From Hetaerina americana (lineage: Eukaryota > Arthropoda > Insecta > Odonata > Calopterygidae): DNA of 64,000 nt. The translations under genes were made by a program, and so were the position numbers. Position 1 is the first letter of the stretch; each line of letters starts with the position of its first letter. The notes beneath the pieces were generated by a model that had not been told where the DNA came from, made no database searches, and saw only the letters and a program-made list of their open reading frames with translations. Below are positions 21,989-32,638 of this stretch, one piece after another. The stretch is from assembly GCA_022747635.1 (NCBI GenBank), contig JAKTNV010000024.1, positions 7,090,303 to 7,154,302 of the forward strand, given 5' to 3'.

Positions 21989-22321
21989 TTCATTATTCAT
22001 CGATAACTGTCGTCATCCACCGTGACACAAGCAAAAATATACAGACGGTATTTTAGTAGCGACCTCATCGGTCTTAGGAGAGGGATTTCGAATTAAATCA
22101 GAAATAATCCACAGCAATGAATTACTGGGAAAACATATCCATCCACGCTTACAGCTATCGACACGGAGGGTGTAAGTAAACACAAGTACACGAGGCCGAG
22201 TCAAAGACAAGAAAGTGACGTTAGTATCGAACCGAGCAAGAAAAACCACCTCAGAAGCATCTGCATTAAGAAAACTAAGGTTAATCAAAATCAGATGGGA
22301 AATATTCGAGTTACATTATTC

Positions 22322-22386
22322 TGGTGTGTGTGTTGCCACCCCCTGCCACACACCCTGGCGGTGGCTTGCAGGGTATGCATAAATAA
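22322..22386 (+). repeat. degenerate LINE 3' hairpin-tail
   Basis: TGTTGCCACCCCCTGCCACA, CACCCTGGCGGTGGCTTGCA, GGGTATGCATAAATAAA corresponds to the LINE terminal block; the GATGTA tail is replaced by AAATAAA-like sequence. Confidence 0.6.
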
Positions 22387-22389
22387 ATT

Positions 22390-24190
22390 AAAAAAATATA
22401 AAAAAAGGAAAGCATCTTTCCCGAACATTCAATACACAAGATTCAATTGTATTAATAAGATTTGTTTGTTGTGGTAAAAAGCTACTTGTGGTTCGAGTAC
22501 CTTTGGTTTTTATGTTGTATATTTACCTGTGAACGAATCACTAGTTTACCTGAGTGTCATGTCAGATATGGGATTCGTAACCGCCATCTCTGTTCATCAA
22601 GGGGATGTATTGTTTAGAAGACTAACTCTGTCGGTCTACGCATTGCTCGCAATTACTATTCATCGTTAAATTAGAAGTTACATTTCTGCAAACGGTATGA
22701 AATAAGTGCACGATTTCGTCATTATTATTCCCTATCAATTTGTAATGCAATATGCCATTCAATAATAGAGAATATGAAATCCATTTTATTTTCCACGGAG
22801 GCAAGCATATCAAACTTGATTTTAACACTTGATTTTTACGACATAAGTAAATGCGCATACCAGCTAATCGATATGCCTCGCTTACAGAATGAAAATATCA
22901 AAAGTTGCCTAAGTTGGGCAGACAAAAGTCTTAATCCTAGATTCCAACAAAATGTCAAAAATAAGAATAGGTGTTATAACTCTCCACTCACAGCTAATTC
23001 GAGAGGGCGTTCTTCTAATATTTACCAACAGCTTATTTAAAAGCCTGTTGCATTCATATTGGATTACTTAGTCCTTTCGGAACAGGCATTCACCTCAGTT
23101 CTAATGTGGTACTTTGGGAAGTTCGAGTTGCCACACAAAAGTTCATGTTTAATTTTTGTTCAATTTTGTTTGAAGACATATAGATAGATAGAGGGGCGAA
23201 ATTGGGACCTTATGGTCCATTCTTCCACTTAACATATAAAGAAAAGGGAACTGAACAGAATTAAAATATTCATGCAGACTTCAAGTTTTCGTCGGTGTTC
23301 TGAGAACACCAACGAAAGAGAACTCGTATTTAAGAAATATGCTCCAAGATTCCATTATTTTTTCACTCCAACAGGCAGGCGCCAAGCAAGAAGACAATCT
23401 GCCACTTTCACTGATTTAGCGTAACGTGTAAGACCCTGCGGCGACGAGGATGGCAACACATCACACTCCTTCACCGCTTGCTTCAATTCACCTCCTCCCT
23501 CCCTTTCTTCCCATGCCTATCACAGTCCTTCAAACCCTCCTTCCCCACTCCCATGCCCGTACTCGCTGGCCAACCCTGTCCTTCTTCTACTCCTCCTACA
23601 TTCCCATCCCTCTCAGCAGACAGGGACAGTTCTTCCTTCCTACTCAGCTCCTTATAAAGGCTCAGGCGTCGAAAATTCTTCCGACTCGCCCATTGTTGCG
23701 AGCGGAGGCTCGAAGGGGAGGGGCGTTTTTGCATCATCGAGACCGCGCGAAAGGTTTTGGGGGGCGGGCGAAAGAAGAAAAGGATGTTGTGAGATATGTG
23801 GGAGTGGCGTGAAGCAGGGGCAGACGTCATATTTATTGATACCACCTCGAAAAATTCGATAATTATTGGCATAAGATATTTTCACGACGCCATTTAATTT
23901 ATTTTTGGTAAAAGAGCGAGAGCGACGGGACGATTAAAATTAACTTCTGACATCAATATAGCATTACCATAAATTCGATGATTCACTGGTCAGGATTGAC
24001 TAACCTGGACAATATAGGAAAAACAGGCGAATGTGCAAATAGATCTAATGAGTCAGCGCGGGCATTTGTGTGGGTTCGGTTGCAACAATTGGAAATAAAA
24101 TCCACTTTATTTTCATTATCTCAGTTCTTTAGTAAAATGTTTTTCGAGATTTTCTTCGCATCTGACACTCAATGGCTCATGGCACAATTC
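22390..24190. other. no recognisable gene
   Basis: Includes a C/T-rich stretch (23450-23650) followed by a G-rich, CpG-containing one (23690-23810). The 120-130 residue frames there are low-complexity and overlap on both strands, so I do not call them genes. Confidence 0.45.
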
Positions 24191-24196
24191 GGCCAT

Positions 24197-24515
24197 TCGA
24201 AAGCTACGTGAGATAGTTCGGTGGCTATCGTACTGACTTCCCACCCAGAGGGCCCGTTCAAATCCCGGCGGTATTGAATATTTTTCAGTTGTATATCGAT
24301 CCCTACCTGAAGTGCTTTGTGGAGGGCACTTTGAGTGAGTACGCCGTCCATCGGATGGGGCGTTAAGCCGCGAACCCCCTGGGCCTTTCGTAAAGAATAG
24401 GCTAATGCCGACGCCGGGTTTCTCTCCATCCTTCATCCTTTCCTGTCCATCCCTAAAAGCGCAAATGATGTCAGCTGTCGGTCGCCTTCCCTAAATACTA
24501 CTACTCGAAAGCTAC
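24197..24515 (+). mobile_element. tRNA-derived SINE (SINE-1) with 11-bp target duplications
   Basis: TCGAAAGCTAC at 24197-24207 is repeated at 24505-24515 and encloses a 297-bp body (24208-24504). The head has an A-box-like TAGTTCGGTGGCTATCG and a B-box-like GGCCCGTTCAAATCCCG, as expected for a pol III tRNA-derived SINE. The body carries GGATGGGGCGTTAAGCCGCG, a motif I recall as common in invertebrate SINEs, and it ends in a short (CTA)n tail. It encodes no protein and would need a LINE for mobility; its tail differs from the GATGTA tail of LINE-A, so the partner is probably another LINE. Confidence 0.88.
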
Positions 24516-24519
24516 AACG

Positions 24520-26250
24520 CCAACCCATTAATTTAACGATCCCTCATACAGCGAACTTTAGATGCAGCGTATATTGGAAACATCACAAAATTTTTAACTT
24601 GCGCCATGACCATTCCTCCCGTTCCTTTGTTCCTCGTAAACTTTCCAACTTGAAGTTTGACAATTGAAGGATTGAGCAGTGTTTCGATTAACCCAGTTCA
24701 TAGTTCACGGCCGGTATTGAATTCTGACTTGTTGAAGTTTCATGTGAGGGGACAATTTCGAGAAAATACGAGTACATATTTTGAAACTGGAAATTGTCAA
24801 GCTCAAAGGCTGCCTCGTACACATGGCTCATGTCAACCATAAACAAAAACGCACAAAAATACCTGGAAGATCACGCGAAAGAAACAAATCATGAAAATCA
24901 AATTAAAAACATACACAAAATAAAGAAGTGTCGGCACGTCAAACAAATGACTGCATTCATTCGAAAATACTATTTCAAAAAATATGGGCGTCAAATTCCT
25001 CGATAATTTTTCTATTGGCGCCGCCAAAACATCCCTGCAGAGTGGGCGTGAGCCAGATCGAAGATGAGTGGGATGATTTTTTATAGGAGGATGGGGAAGG
25101 GCACGAGAGAGAGAAGAGAGAATGGTCGAAGGTCAAACGGGCTCGACCAGATGAGGCTGTGAAAGAACTCGGAGAGAAATAAAGAAGGCAATACATATAT
25201 ATGCGCGCATTCGGGCATGTAGTCAGTGAGGTGCGAGCTAAGAGTGGGGGAACCTGCGGGAAGGGAGGCGGTCGTCCTCGGATGAGCAGAAAGTAAAGAA
25301 TGAGTGGAGTTTTGAATATAATTACCCTTTCTCCCTCGCACGAGGGATGAAACGCCTGGTCACATTCGACGGGCAGCCAGAATGGGAGGATACTATATGC
25401 CTCCCTCTCGAGGTTGGTTAAGAATGTTAAGACACTGCGATTTTTTTATTTCCCACCCTGGCCGGAAACGTCCGGGTCATCGAGGAGTGAACGCCCTACA
25501 CAGCGACAATTAACGTCATCTGACCCACTTCCGTTATAAATAACACTTAGAGGCTACGAAATTTTCGATAAATTCGGATATGAGTACAGAAACAGGAAAT
25601 CCGATTGGAGAATCGTAGAAGGCTTGTATAGGTCCTGGTATTGTTTCCGCGTAGGACGGAATGAACCGAAATATAATGGTAAATGGTTTTATTGGATAAG
25701 TCGAAGGAACATATAAATAATAAGAAAGAAAAATAGAGAGGCTATTCCGCCTTAGTGAGGCCACAAGTTTATGAGTCAGACAAAATTCAAAACCTGGCTA
25801 GAGCAGTTTTTGGTGACTAGCTGAGACAGCCTGTGAAAGTATAATTTTGAAAGATAGAATTAAAATCATCCGGTGGCAAGTCTTGAGACTGAAGACCCAA
25901 TGTAGAATGGACTTTAAGAGAAGTTTCTATTATAAGCTAAGCAAAAAATATTGTAGATGGAGGAATGGCGAGTTCATGTTGCCAATATTGCTACCAAAAA
26001 TTAGAAAAATGCATGACATGCTACCATGCTACATGGCATCAGTCTCCCCTCCATACCCTTTTACATTCGCCCACAACCCTAGTCTCCATTAAATGGGTGT
26101 ACCTCTGTCACAGTTTTTAAGTGGAAAAATCTTACAGAGGCGTATCTATCATGCGCACGCGCTAAGGTTTGTGATTAAAAAATTCAATCCCGTGCGTACC
26201 ATGGCTAATATACAACGCTTAATAATTATACAAATCCCCTGTTAAATAAG
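24520..26250. other. no recognisable gene
   Basis: Contains a purine-rich, GAGA-containing stretch at 25070-25300. The overlapping minus-strand frames there are shadows of low-complexity sequence. Confidence 0.45.
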
Positions 26251-26252
26251 TC

Positions 26253-26324
26253 GGGGGTGTAGATCAGTGGTAGAGCGTTCGCTTTGCATGTGGACGGTCC
26301 CGGGTTCGATCCCCGGCACCTCCA
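26253..26324 (+). tRNA. tRNA-Ala (anticodon UGC), diverged copy
   Basis: The 72-nt cloverleaf has acceptor GGGGGTG/CACCTCC with discriminator A, anticodon loop TTTGCAT (UGC) and T arm CCGGGTTCGATCCCCGG. It differs from the other tRNA-Ala genes by compensated or wobble changes (GGGGGTG...CACCTCC; GTGGA in the anticodon stem) and by one uncompensated D-stem change (TAGATCAG instead of TAGCTCAG). A TTTTT run follows within five bases. It is probably transcribed; the D-stem mismatch makes full function a little less certain. Confidence 0.9.
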
Positions 26325-27141
26325 CATTTTTACTTAAACTTTGGTTTTACGAGATGTCACCAATTTTCGGTTTATAATTGATTGCGAAAATTTCTGCTAC
26401 GGCAACATGATTTATGAAAATCGATTTTTTGTCGTTTTCCTTCAAATTCATTTAGGTTCTATTTGTGCCCATTATTTCCATTCCGTGCCCTAACCAGCCC
26501 AACTGCACTACCTTACACGTGGTGAGAAGTGATATTATGCGGGTGAGGAGTTGTACATGCTAAAATAAAGGAAATTTCGCGGAAGATTATATACAAACAT
26601 ACCTAGTATTAAAATCGATCATTGATTATTTATTCTACATTTACTTTACTACACTTACTCAACTTAACAGAAAAATGTAATTAACTAACTTGGTCAGGAC
26701 GAAATAAGTTTTGCTAGTACGTATTAGCTCCAAAAATAAAGCTTATTACTCTTACGGTCTATTAAATATTTTCCATCTTAAATTGTTGCGAGGAATGAAA
26801 ATTTGTCACCAATTATTTCCGTTCTCGGTTAGTATATTTTTAAATTTTAGGAAGGCTCGGACATGAGGACAAAATGTGGGGTAGAGAAAATGTCTCCTTT
26901 GATTTATTCCATTTACTGATGTTTAAGGAAGATAATGCAACATCAGTGAATTTTTCCCCACCTTCATTACGGACACGAGGGCATAAAAAAGACAAAAAAG
27001 CCACAGCAGACTCTCGTAATGAGCAAATGAAAGGGCTGCACCATGAACGAAGCGTCAAGAGTTTCAAAATAGTCCTTCGGTTAGCAATGGAATATTCGAA
27101 TGGATAAAAAAACTGGAGATGCCGCTAATTTCGCTAAAAGA

Positions 27142-27213
27142 TGGAGATGCCGGGGATCGAACCCGGGACCTTTCACATGCAAAGCGAACGCTCTACCACT
27201 GAGCTACATCCCC
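27142..27213 (-). tRNA. tRNA-Ala (anticodon UGC)
   Basis: A complete 72-nt cloverleaf on the minus strand: acceptor GGGGATG/CATCTCC plus A, D arm TAGCTCAGTGGTAGAGC, anticodon stem TTCGC/GTGAA with loop TTTGCAT (UGC), T arm CCGGGTTCGATCCCCGG. A TTTT run follows on the gene strand. It is identical to the gene at 59783-59854. A 10-base piece of its 3' end (TGGAGATGCC) is repeated at 27114-27123, a small local duplication. It faces the diverged copy at 26253, about 0.8 kb away. Confidence 0.96.
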
Positions 27214-27270
27214 TAGTGATACAATAGGTATAATGCTAACTTAATTGGGGAATAAACATAGGGAAAAAAA

Positions 27271-27326
27271 GCCGTGGTAGACCAGTGGGTAGAGTGTTTG
27301 ACTTCTGACCAGACGGTTCAATTCCT
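27271..27326 (+). repeat. tRNA-like SINE head fragment
   Basis: GCCGTGGTAGACCAGTGGGT followed by AGAGTG looks like an A box and D arm, and AGACGGTTCAATTCC like a B box. The spacing fits a tRNA-derived SINE head. A similar but inverted head lies at 57600-57669. Confidence 0.5.
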
Positions 27327-27329
27327 TAA

Positions 27330-28375
27330 GAAGCCTATGGGCACTCAAAATGTATGAATTTTCAGGTATCAGATCTTCCTAGGTTATGCAACAGGGAGAG
27401 AAACCATACCTACCATGAAAACTTACCCTATTGTGTGCATTTCACGGGTCGTTGGGCTTAGTACTAGGTGAGCTCTGACCCATGAAACCGACCTTCAGAT
27501 CGACAACCGTACTTTTTTTTGGAGCAAAACGCGAATGAAAGAGTAAATATTTCAAGGCCAAGGTGTCTTAGCTTAGCATCCTTGTCATTCGACTCGAATT
27601 TTTCTCTAATTTCACAACGGTGTTCGGACCAACATAATTTTTCGTCAGAGGAACAAGTCACATCAAATCAGTAAGAATCCAGCATTGATTTGAGAATTTA
27701 TATGATGATCCATCATTTATTGGCAAGTTAATGATAGATGAGAAAGGAAAAACCATTTTAGCCATTGTATATAGCAAATGTGGATTGTCTTCCGAATATT
27801 ATTTCGTTTTCTCTGAATTAACTTTTCCCTCGACTCCCCCTTCCTCCCCTCTATCCGTTCTCGCTTCTGGTCAAAGTGCCGAAACATTGTCCATAGCGCA
27901 ATTCTAATTAACTCGGCCTCAGTTGCCGACATCTTCTATTGCTCATCTTCGCTTTCACCACTATAAACGTGAGAACTTTGCGATTGACGCATTCTCCGCA
28001 TAAAAGGGTAATTTGGAGTTTTAATATATTGTTGCATAATAAAAGACAGGTTTGGGAAGTTCCTGCTCTGACTTAATTCCTCCAATCATTTGGAATTCTT
28101 TCCAATATCCCTACTTCGTCATGGAAGGGCTCATTTAGAGATGGGCTTCGCTTAAAAAAGTACCAGTATTTTTCTGATGAATATTAAAGACCATAAAGAG
28201 TACTGACCCGGTGCAATAGATGAAATTTATGTTTTCCGTATATTTTTCACTGCAAATATTTTTTTGGCATTTACAACAATATGCGCCCAATGATGCACAT
28301 GCACTGAGCAGTCGGAGGGAATTGCAAGCAGGCGTATGGAATACCGAATCAACTATTGAATTCAGGTACATTAAC
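27330..28375. other. no recognisable gene
   Basis: AT-rich sequence with short frames and no domain or repeat that I recognise. Confidence 0.45.
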
Positions 28376-28379
28376 TAAG

Positions 28380-29290
28380 CCCCTTAAATTTAAAGAAAAT
28401 TTCCATGCTATTTGGGTACCCAGGAGGTCCATATTATTGTGTCCGACTTGGAATGAACTATATAGGACGGGCCGAAATGTAGGTATTAATTTTACAGCAT
28501 GGAAAATAATTAGAATTAGAAACACGAGGTAATGATCGTCTCGCACCATATCCTCGAAATCCATTCAGTGAAGTAATTTACTGACACAGTGACCTGCAGC
28601 CCAATGTATTTCGGAAAATAATGAAGCTCAGCTAACATATTTTCAACGCACTATTGCCTCGATAATCAAGAACCACGATATTAGCTATCCAGGATAAGTA
28701 ATTACAAGATCCGCGATCGAATGTCTGAGATTTAACGCTATTGCTGTCCCAATCGATGCCAGGGAGGTTGAAGTCACCACCAATTATGCTGATGCTGTTA
28801 TTATTTTTACGTGAAAATTTGTATATTTATTGAGGTATATACATAAAGGGCATGAAATGTTTTAACATCTGAGTGTGGAGGCCTATAGATAGAGTATAAG
28901 TTAATGTTGGGTTGATTAGCTCGCAGTAAGGTGCACCAAACACTTTCTATGTTATTATTTTCAAATACGCATTGTCTACTTTCAAAAATACTTTTCACTG
29001 CCAAAAACTCCTCCTCCGGGATTTGTACCTTTATCGTATCGGTAAACTGTGAAATTTATTGGGAAAATTTCTTGGTCGTTTATATAATTACACAGTCAAC
29101 TCTCTGCGCCTAATGCTACGTATATCGGTGGAATGGCTTTGTATCATGTGCTCGATATCCGAAGTTTTATATTTGAGGCTTCTACAATTTAGTACAAGGA
29201 TAGATAGGTTATTTTTATTTGGAATGACGCACGTATTTATGACTGACTGTAATTTAGGACGCGATTGTGGAGAAGTGCGAGTCAAATATC
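28380..29290 (-). pseudogene. LINE-B endonuclease domain, decayed
   Basis: On the minus strand the pieces are, in order, ILVLNCRSLKYKTSDIEHMI (about 29210-29150), LAVKSIFESRQCVF...YSIYRPPHSDV (about 29005-28860) and SIIGGDFNLPGIDWDS (about 28795-28745). NCRSL, YRPP and GGDFN are the landmarks of the apurinic-type endonuclease domain (EEP fold) at the start of CR1/Jockey-group ORF2. Frames change between pieces and stops occur, so it is inactive. Its RT does not follow on the 3' side. Confidence 0.8.
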
Positions 29291-29383
29291 TTTCTACATC
29301 AATGACAGTGTTGTCCGTTTCTTTTATTTGTTCATTAATGATTTTCTCTGCGCTAGCTATATCAGATATTAGCGACCTACTCT

Positions 29384-30060
29384 CTATCCTAAAAAAAGCC
29401 TATAGTGGTCGAGTATCCTATCCGTTATCTTACTCCCAGCTTCCGCCGTGTAATGGACCCCAGATCGGTCCAGGGGAGTCTTGCACGATAGAAGGGCTGG
29501 CCTCAGGTCGACGAAGGAGGCTCCTATGTCCGAGCAGAATCGCCAAAGTCTCTGGTCTATTAATACGCCACTAAGTTTATCATAATAAAGTTTTACAAAT
29601 TTAGCTGCTCTACGCTGCACGCGATCCCGTTCCGAAATCAGTACAGCTTCGTGAGGATCCCATATACTGAGTATATTAGTGAAAGTGCATGCCATTGAGT
29701 AGAACTAATTATTCCCTAGATGCTGAGAGTGACAAGTGGAATTTTTGCTACCTATGTATAACCCTAAAGTTGCTATCCCGTACTGTCCGTGGGAAGGAGT
29801 CCTTGAGTCTGCTAGTCCTGGCAACGATTTACCGCATTTTACATACGTGATCCGAGCGACCAATGTATCTTGGAGTGCGAAAAATTTGCAAGACCTCGTC
29901 GCTGAAACATGCGGATCTAAATTTATTTAGTAAGTTCAACCTAGCATTGAACCGTCTTCCTTCTAATGATTCCCACCCCAACTCCAGAAGCATTTCAGTG
30001 ACGCTTTTCGTTTTATCGTAACAGTTTTATCGAAACGGGCTGCCCAGTGTTGGAACTTCT
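29384..30060 (-). pseudogene. LINE RT C-terminal fragments, two pieces
   Basis: On the minus strand 30060-29930 gives FDKTVTIK...LKCFWSWGGNH, a decayed match to FVKNCYDKKTSVTGLLGDLGWE of LINE-A, and 29890-29740 a decayed match to its GRSDHKDKLREI...SFFPRT end. 29695-29384 then gives ILSIWDPHEAVLISERDRVQ and RRAAKFVKLYYDK, again the region equivalent to ASIWDPWE...VQRKSARFVKNCYDK. The same protein region therefore appears twice in a row, so two insertions are present. Confidence 0.7.
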
Positions 30061-30159
30061 CAATTTCCCGAATAAGGCATATTGACTGAAAATCTCAGTT
30101 GAGATGGAAGACTACGGCCTGGAAATGAAAGTTGGGCCGAGAACGTTTCATTTTACCCT

Positions 30160-30395
30160 CGTAGATGATCATCCGCGTAGTGGTCGGCCAAAATGTGCCA
30201 CTACTCCAGAAGATATTGAAAAAGTGCATAAAACAGTCGTGGAGGACCGCTGACAAAGTGCGAGAAATTACTGAAGCTATAGGGATGTAATCTGAACGGG
30301 AATATCACATTTTAACAGTGGAAGTGAATATGAGAAAATTATCCGCTAGATAACCAACAGTTAAAGTTGTGAAAACATGTTGATTCACTACCACC
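30160..30395 (+). pseudogene. mariner-type transposase fragment, decayed
   Basis: 30163-30250 translates to DDHPRSGRPKCATTPEDIEK then VHKTVVEDR, followed with frame changes by VREITEAIGM, EYHIL and MRKLSAR. This matches the second helix-turn-helix part of mariner transposases (DDERSGRP...RELAEELGMS...LGMRKLSARW). The catalytic part is absent because a LINE-A copy begins at 30454. Confidence 0.75.
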
Positions 30396-30453
30396 AAAGA
30401 AAGTAAAGCCAATACGGATTTTTTGGAGAAATCGAAAGGAGGCAGGACTTATC

Positions 30454-31126
30454 GCTCTAGTTAGGCCTCATTTGGAATATGCCGCAAGTATTTGAGATCC
30501 TTGGGAGACAGTTTGGCAATAAGAATTAGATAAAGTCCAGAGAAAATCCGCTAGATTCGTTAAAAATTGTTATGATAAGAACACAAGTGTGACAGGTCTC
30601 TTAGGGGATTTAGGCTGGGAACCACTTGAAGTGCGGAGAGAACAAGTGAGGCTTAGACTTTCAGAAAGGTTCAGAACAAACGAGTTTAACTATGGCACTG
30701 AAGGAATTATAATGGCCCCACACTAAGAAGGTAGATCAGACCACAAAGATGAAATTAGGGAGATAGATTCCAGTACATATAGATACAAATACTCATTCTT
30801 TCCCCAAACAATCAGAAATCATGATAGTAAGAAACCGAAGTCACGTTAGAAATATCGAAAACATTGAATTTACAAGTCGGAACAAAATTAAATACTGCAA
30901 AGATGTTAGGTATACTTTCAGGTGCATGTGTATGTTAGTTGGTAGTTCGAGTGTTTGCATGTGTGTGGGGTGTAAGTGTTCTTGTATGAATGTATGTCAT
31001 GTTTTTTCGTGGATGTATGAATTTGTGGTTTTTGCATGCGGTTTTTTTTCTTTTCTTAATTACGGGTGGTGTCCTAACACACCCCGCCACACCCCCTTGC
31101 GGGGTATTAAGTAGATGTAGATGTAT
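30454..31126 (+). mobile_element. LINE-A copy, 5'-truncated, inactivated
   Basis: It matches LINE-A from ALVRPHLEYAASI to the tail. The frame has stops (ASI-stop-DPWE, WQ-stop-EL, PH-stop-EGRSD). The 3' UTR and a hairpin shortened in its loop (CCCCTTGCGGGGTATTAAGT) end in GTAGATGTAGATGTA. It lies directly downstream of a mariner fragment. Confidence 0.9.
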
Positions 31127-31519
31127 AAAATCAAATGAAGGCAGATGGGATCCAACGGTCCAATTGATGAGCAATCTCTTCAAACGAAGGCCATTTCTAC
31201 TCTAAGATTTTGAAATAGTCATCGGATGTTCATATAACAGCATCCATTTCGGAACTCATGAGCATGGCAACAATCGACACAAAAAGGGGTCCCAAGTAAA
31301 AGAGTGGAGTTACCATTTTCAAACGTTCAGAAGCGAGAGGTCCTACTTTTTTTGAGCGTCGGAGCCCGGATTAATTCAGTATCAGCTCACTCGTCCGTCA
31401 TCCCATCCCCTCGCGTGCTCCCTCCCTCTCCCCACACATGTCCTAACCTAGGAGAACAATTTAGACTCAGACCTTAAGAAAAATACTTCTAACATAACAG
31501 AACATCCGCGTTTTACTGT

Positions 31520-31720
31520 CACCGAGGGAATAATTATATCACCAAATCACATTGGTAGATTCGATCACCGTTTAAAATAAGAAAGAATAAATAGGTTCAC
31601 CAACATACTCGTGTTCAAGCATTATTTCTTCCCTCACACGATACGCAGTAAAAACAAATTCGAACCCAAGCACCCGATTCCATTTATTCAAAGACAATTA
31701 ATTATTTGTGGATAAAGTCA
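31520..31720 (+). pseudogene. old LINE RT C-terminus
   Basis: IISPNHIGRFDHRLK, a stop, then ILVFKHYFFPHTIRSKNKFE correspond to IIMAPHYLGRSDHKDKLREI and YKYSFFPRTISNHNSKK of LINE-A. It belongs to the same older family as the remnants at 4360, 21433 and 56560. Confidence 0.65.
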
Positions 31721-31727
31721 ATTACTG

Positions 31728-31730
<3 letters not shown>

Positions 31731-31813
<83 letters not shown>
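31731..31813. repeat. (AT)n microsatellite, left part
   Basis: About 82 bases of uninterrupted AT alternation, broken by the mariner at 31814 and resumed at 33896-33919. Confidence 0.95.
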
Positions 31814-31814
<1 letters not shown>

Positions 31815-31883
31815 TACCTTGATCAAAAATTTCCCGGAATTTATTCAGAAAATTAAAAATACAAGTTTATTCATCTAAATCTA

Positions 31884-32636
31884 CGAGGGTCATCCGGAAA
31901 GTAGTACCCGTTCGTGAAATAAAGACACAAAAGTAAATATTAACAAACATAAAAAATTTTATTTGAAAGAGGATACTTTAAACTACTTCTCAACATAATC
32001 TCCAAGCAAATTAAGGCATTTGTCATAACGTGTGACAAGTTTCTGTATTCCTGCTGCATAGTCCTTCGCCGCCAGCTCATTGAGATACGCGAGGGACCCA
32101 TCTTGCACAAATTTTTGCATAATGCAGATGGTGTTTAACAATTTCATGAACAATTGTTCGAGAAACATTGGGAAAATGCTCACAGATGTCATCAATTGTG
32201 ACGCGCCGATTGTTCCTCACGAATTCGTCAACTGAGCTCACCAGTTGGTCTGTAATGACAGACGGTCTCTCCGAACGCTCATCGTCGTGTGTGTTCCCCC
32301 TCCCCATGTTGAAGTTGCGACACCACCGCCGAACAGACGACTCGTCCATTACATTGTCTCCATACACCTCCTTTAATTGGCGATGAATATCACATGGGCG
32401 AACGTTTCTTGCATTGAGGAATTTAATCACTCCCCTCACTTCACAACTGGCGGCGTTCTCAATTTTTTTAAACATTGTAAACAATCACAGAAACAACACA
32501 GGCAATGCTAGCGTCACGCAACTTGGCTCAGAGAAGGCAGACAAGCCACTGAAGCTATCTGACCTCGTCCAGCGGCTACTCGCGTCGTCAGCACTTCATG
32601 CGGCACGAACGGGTACTACTTTCCGGATGACCCTCG
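31884..32636 (-). mobile_element. mariner-B, internally deleted, nested in mariner-A
   Basis: Ends are CGAGGGTCATCCGGAAAGTA at 31884 and the inverted TACTTTCCGGATGACCCTCG at 32636, flanked by TA (31882-31883, 32637-32638). Removing the element and one TA restores exactly the sequence found in mariner-A copy 2 (AAATCTATATTG). At 753 bp it is far shorter than a full mariner of about 1.3 kb. Confidence 0.95.
31983..32484 (-). pseudogene. mariner-B transposase, catalytic core deleted
   Basis: The N-terminal part from 32484 reads NAASCEVRGVIKFLNARNVR and continues through VRRWCRNFNMGRGNTHDDER and the second helix-turn-helix to HYAKICARWVPR. The frame then shifts to AYLNELAAKDYAAGIQKLVT followed by RYDKCLNLLGDYVEK, the C-terminus. 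The intervening catalytic region, including TGDE and the HDNAP block, is missing. The DNA-binding half is nearly intact, so the product could bind ends but not cut. It belongs to a different mariner subfamily from mariner-A. Confidence 0.9.
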
Positions 32637-32638
32637 TA

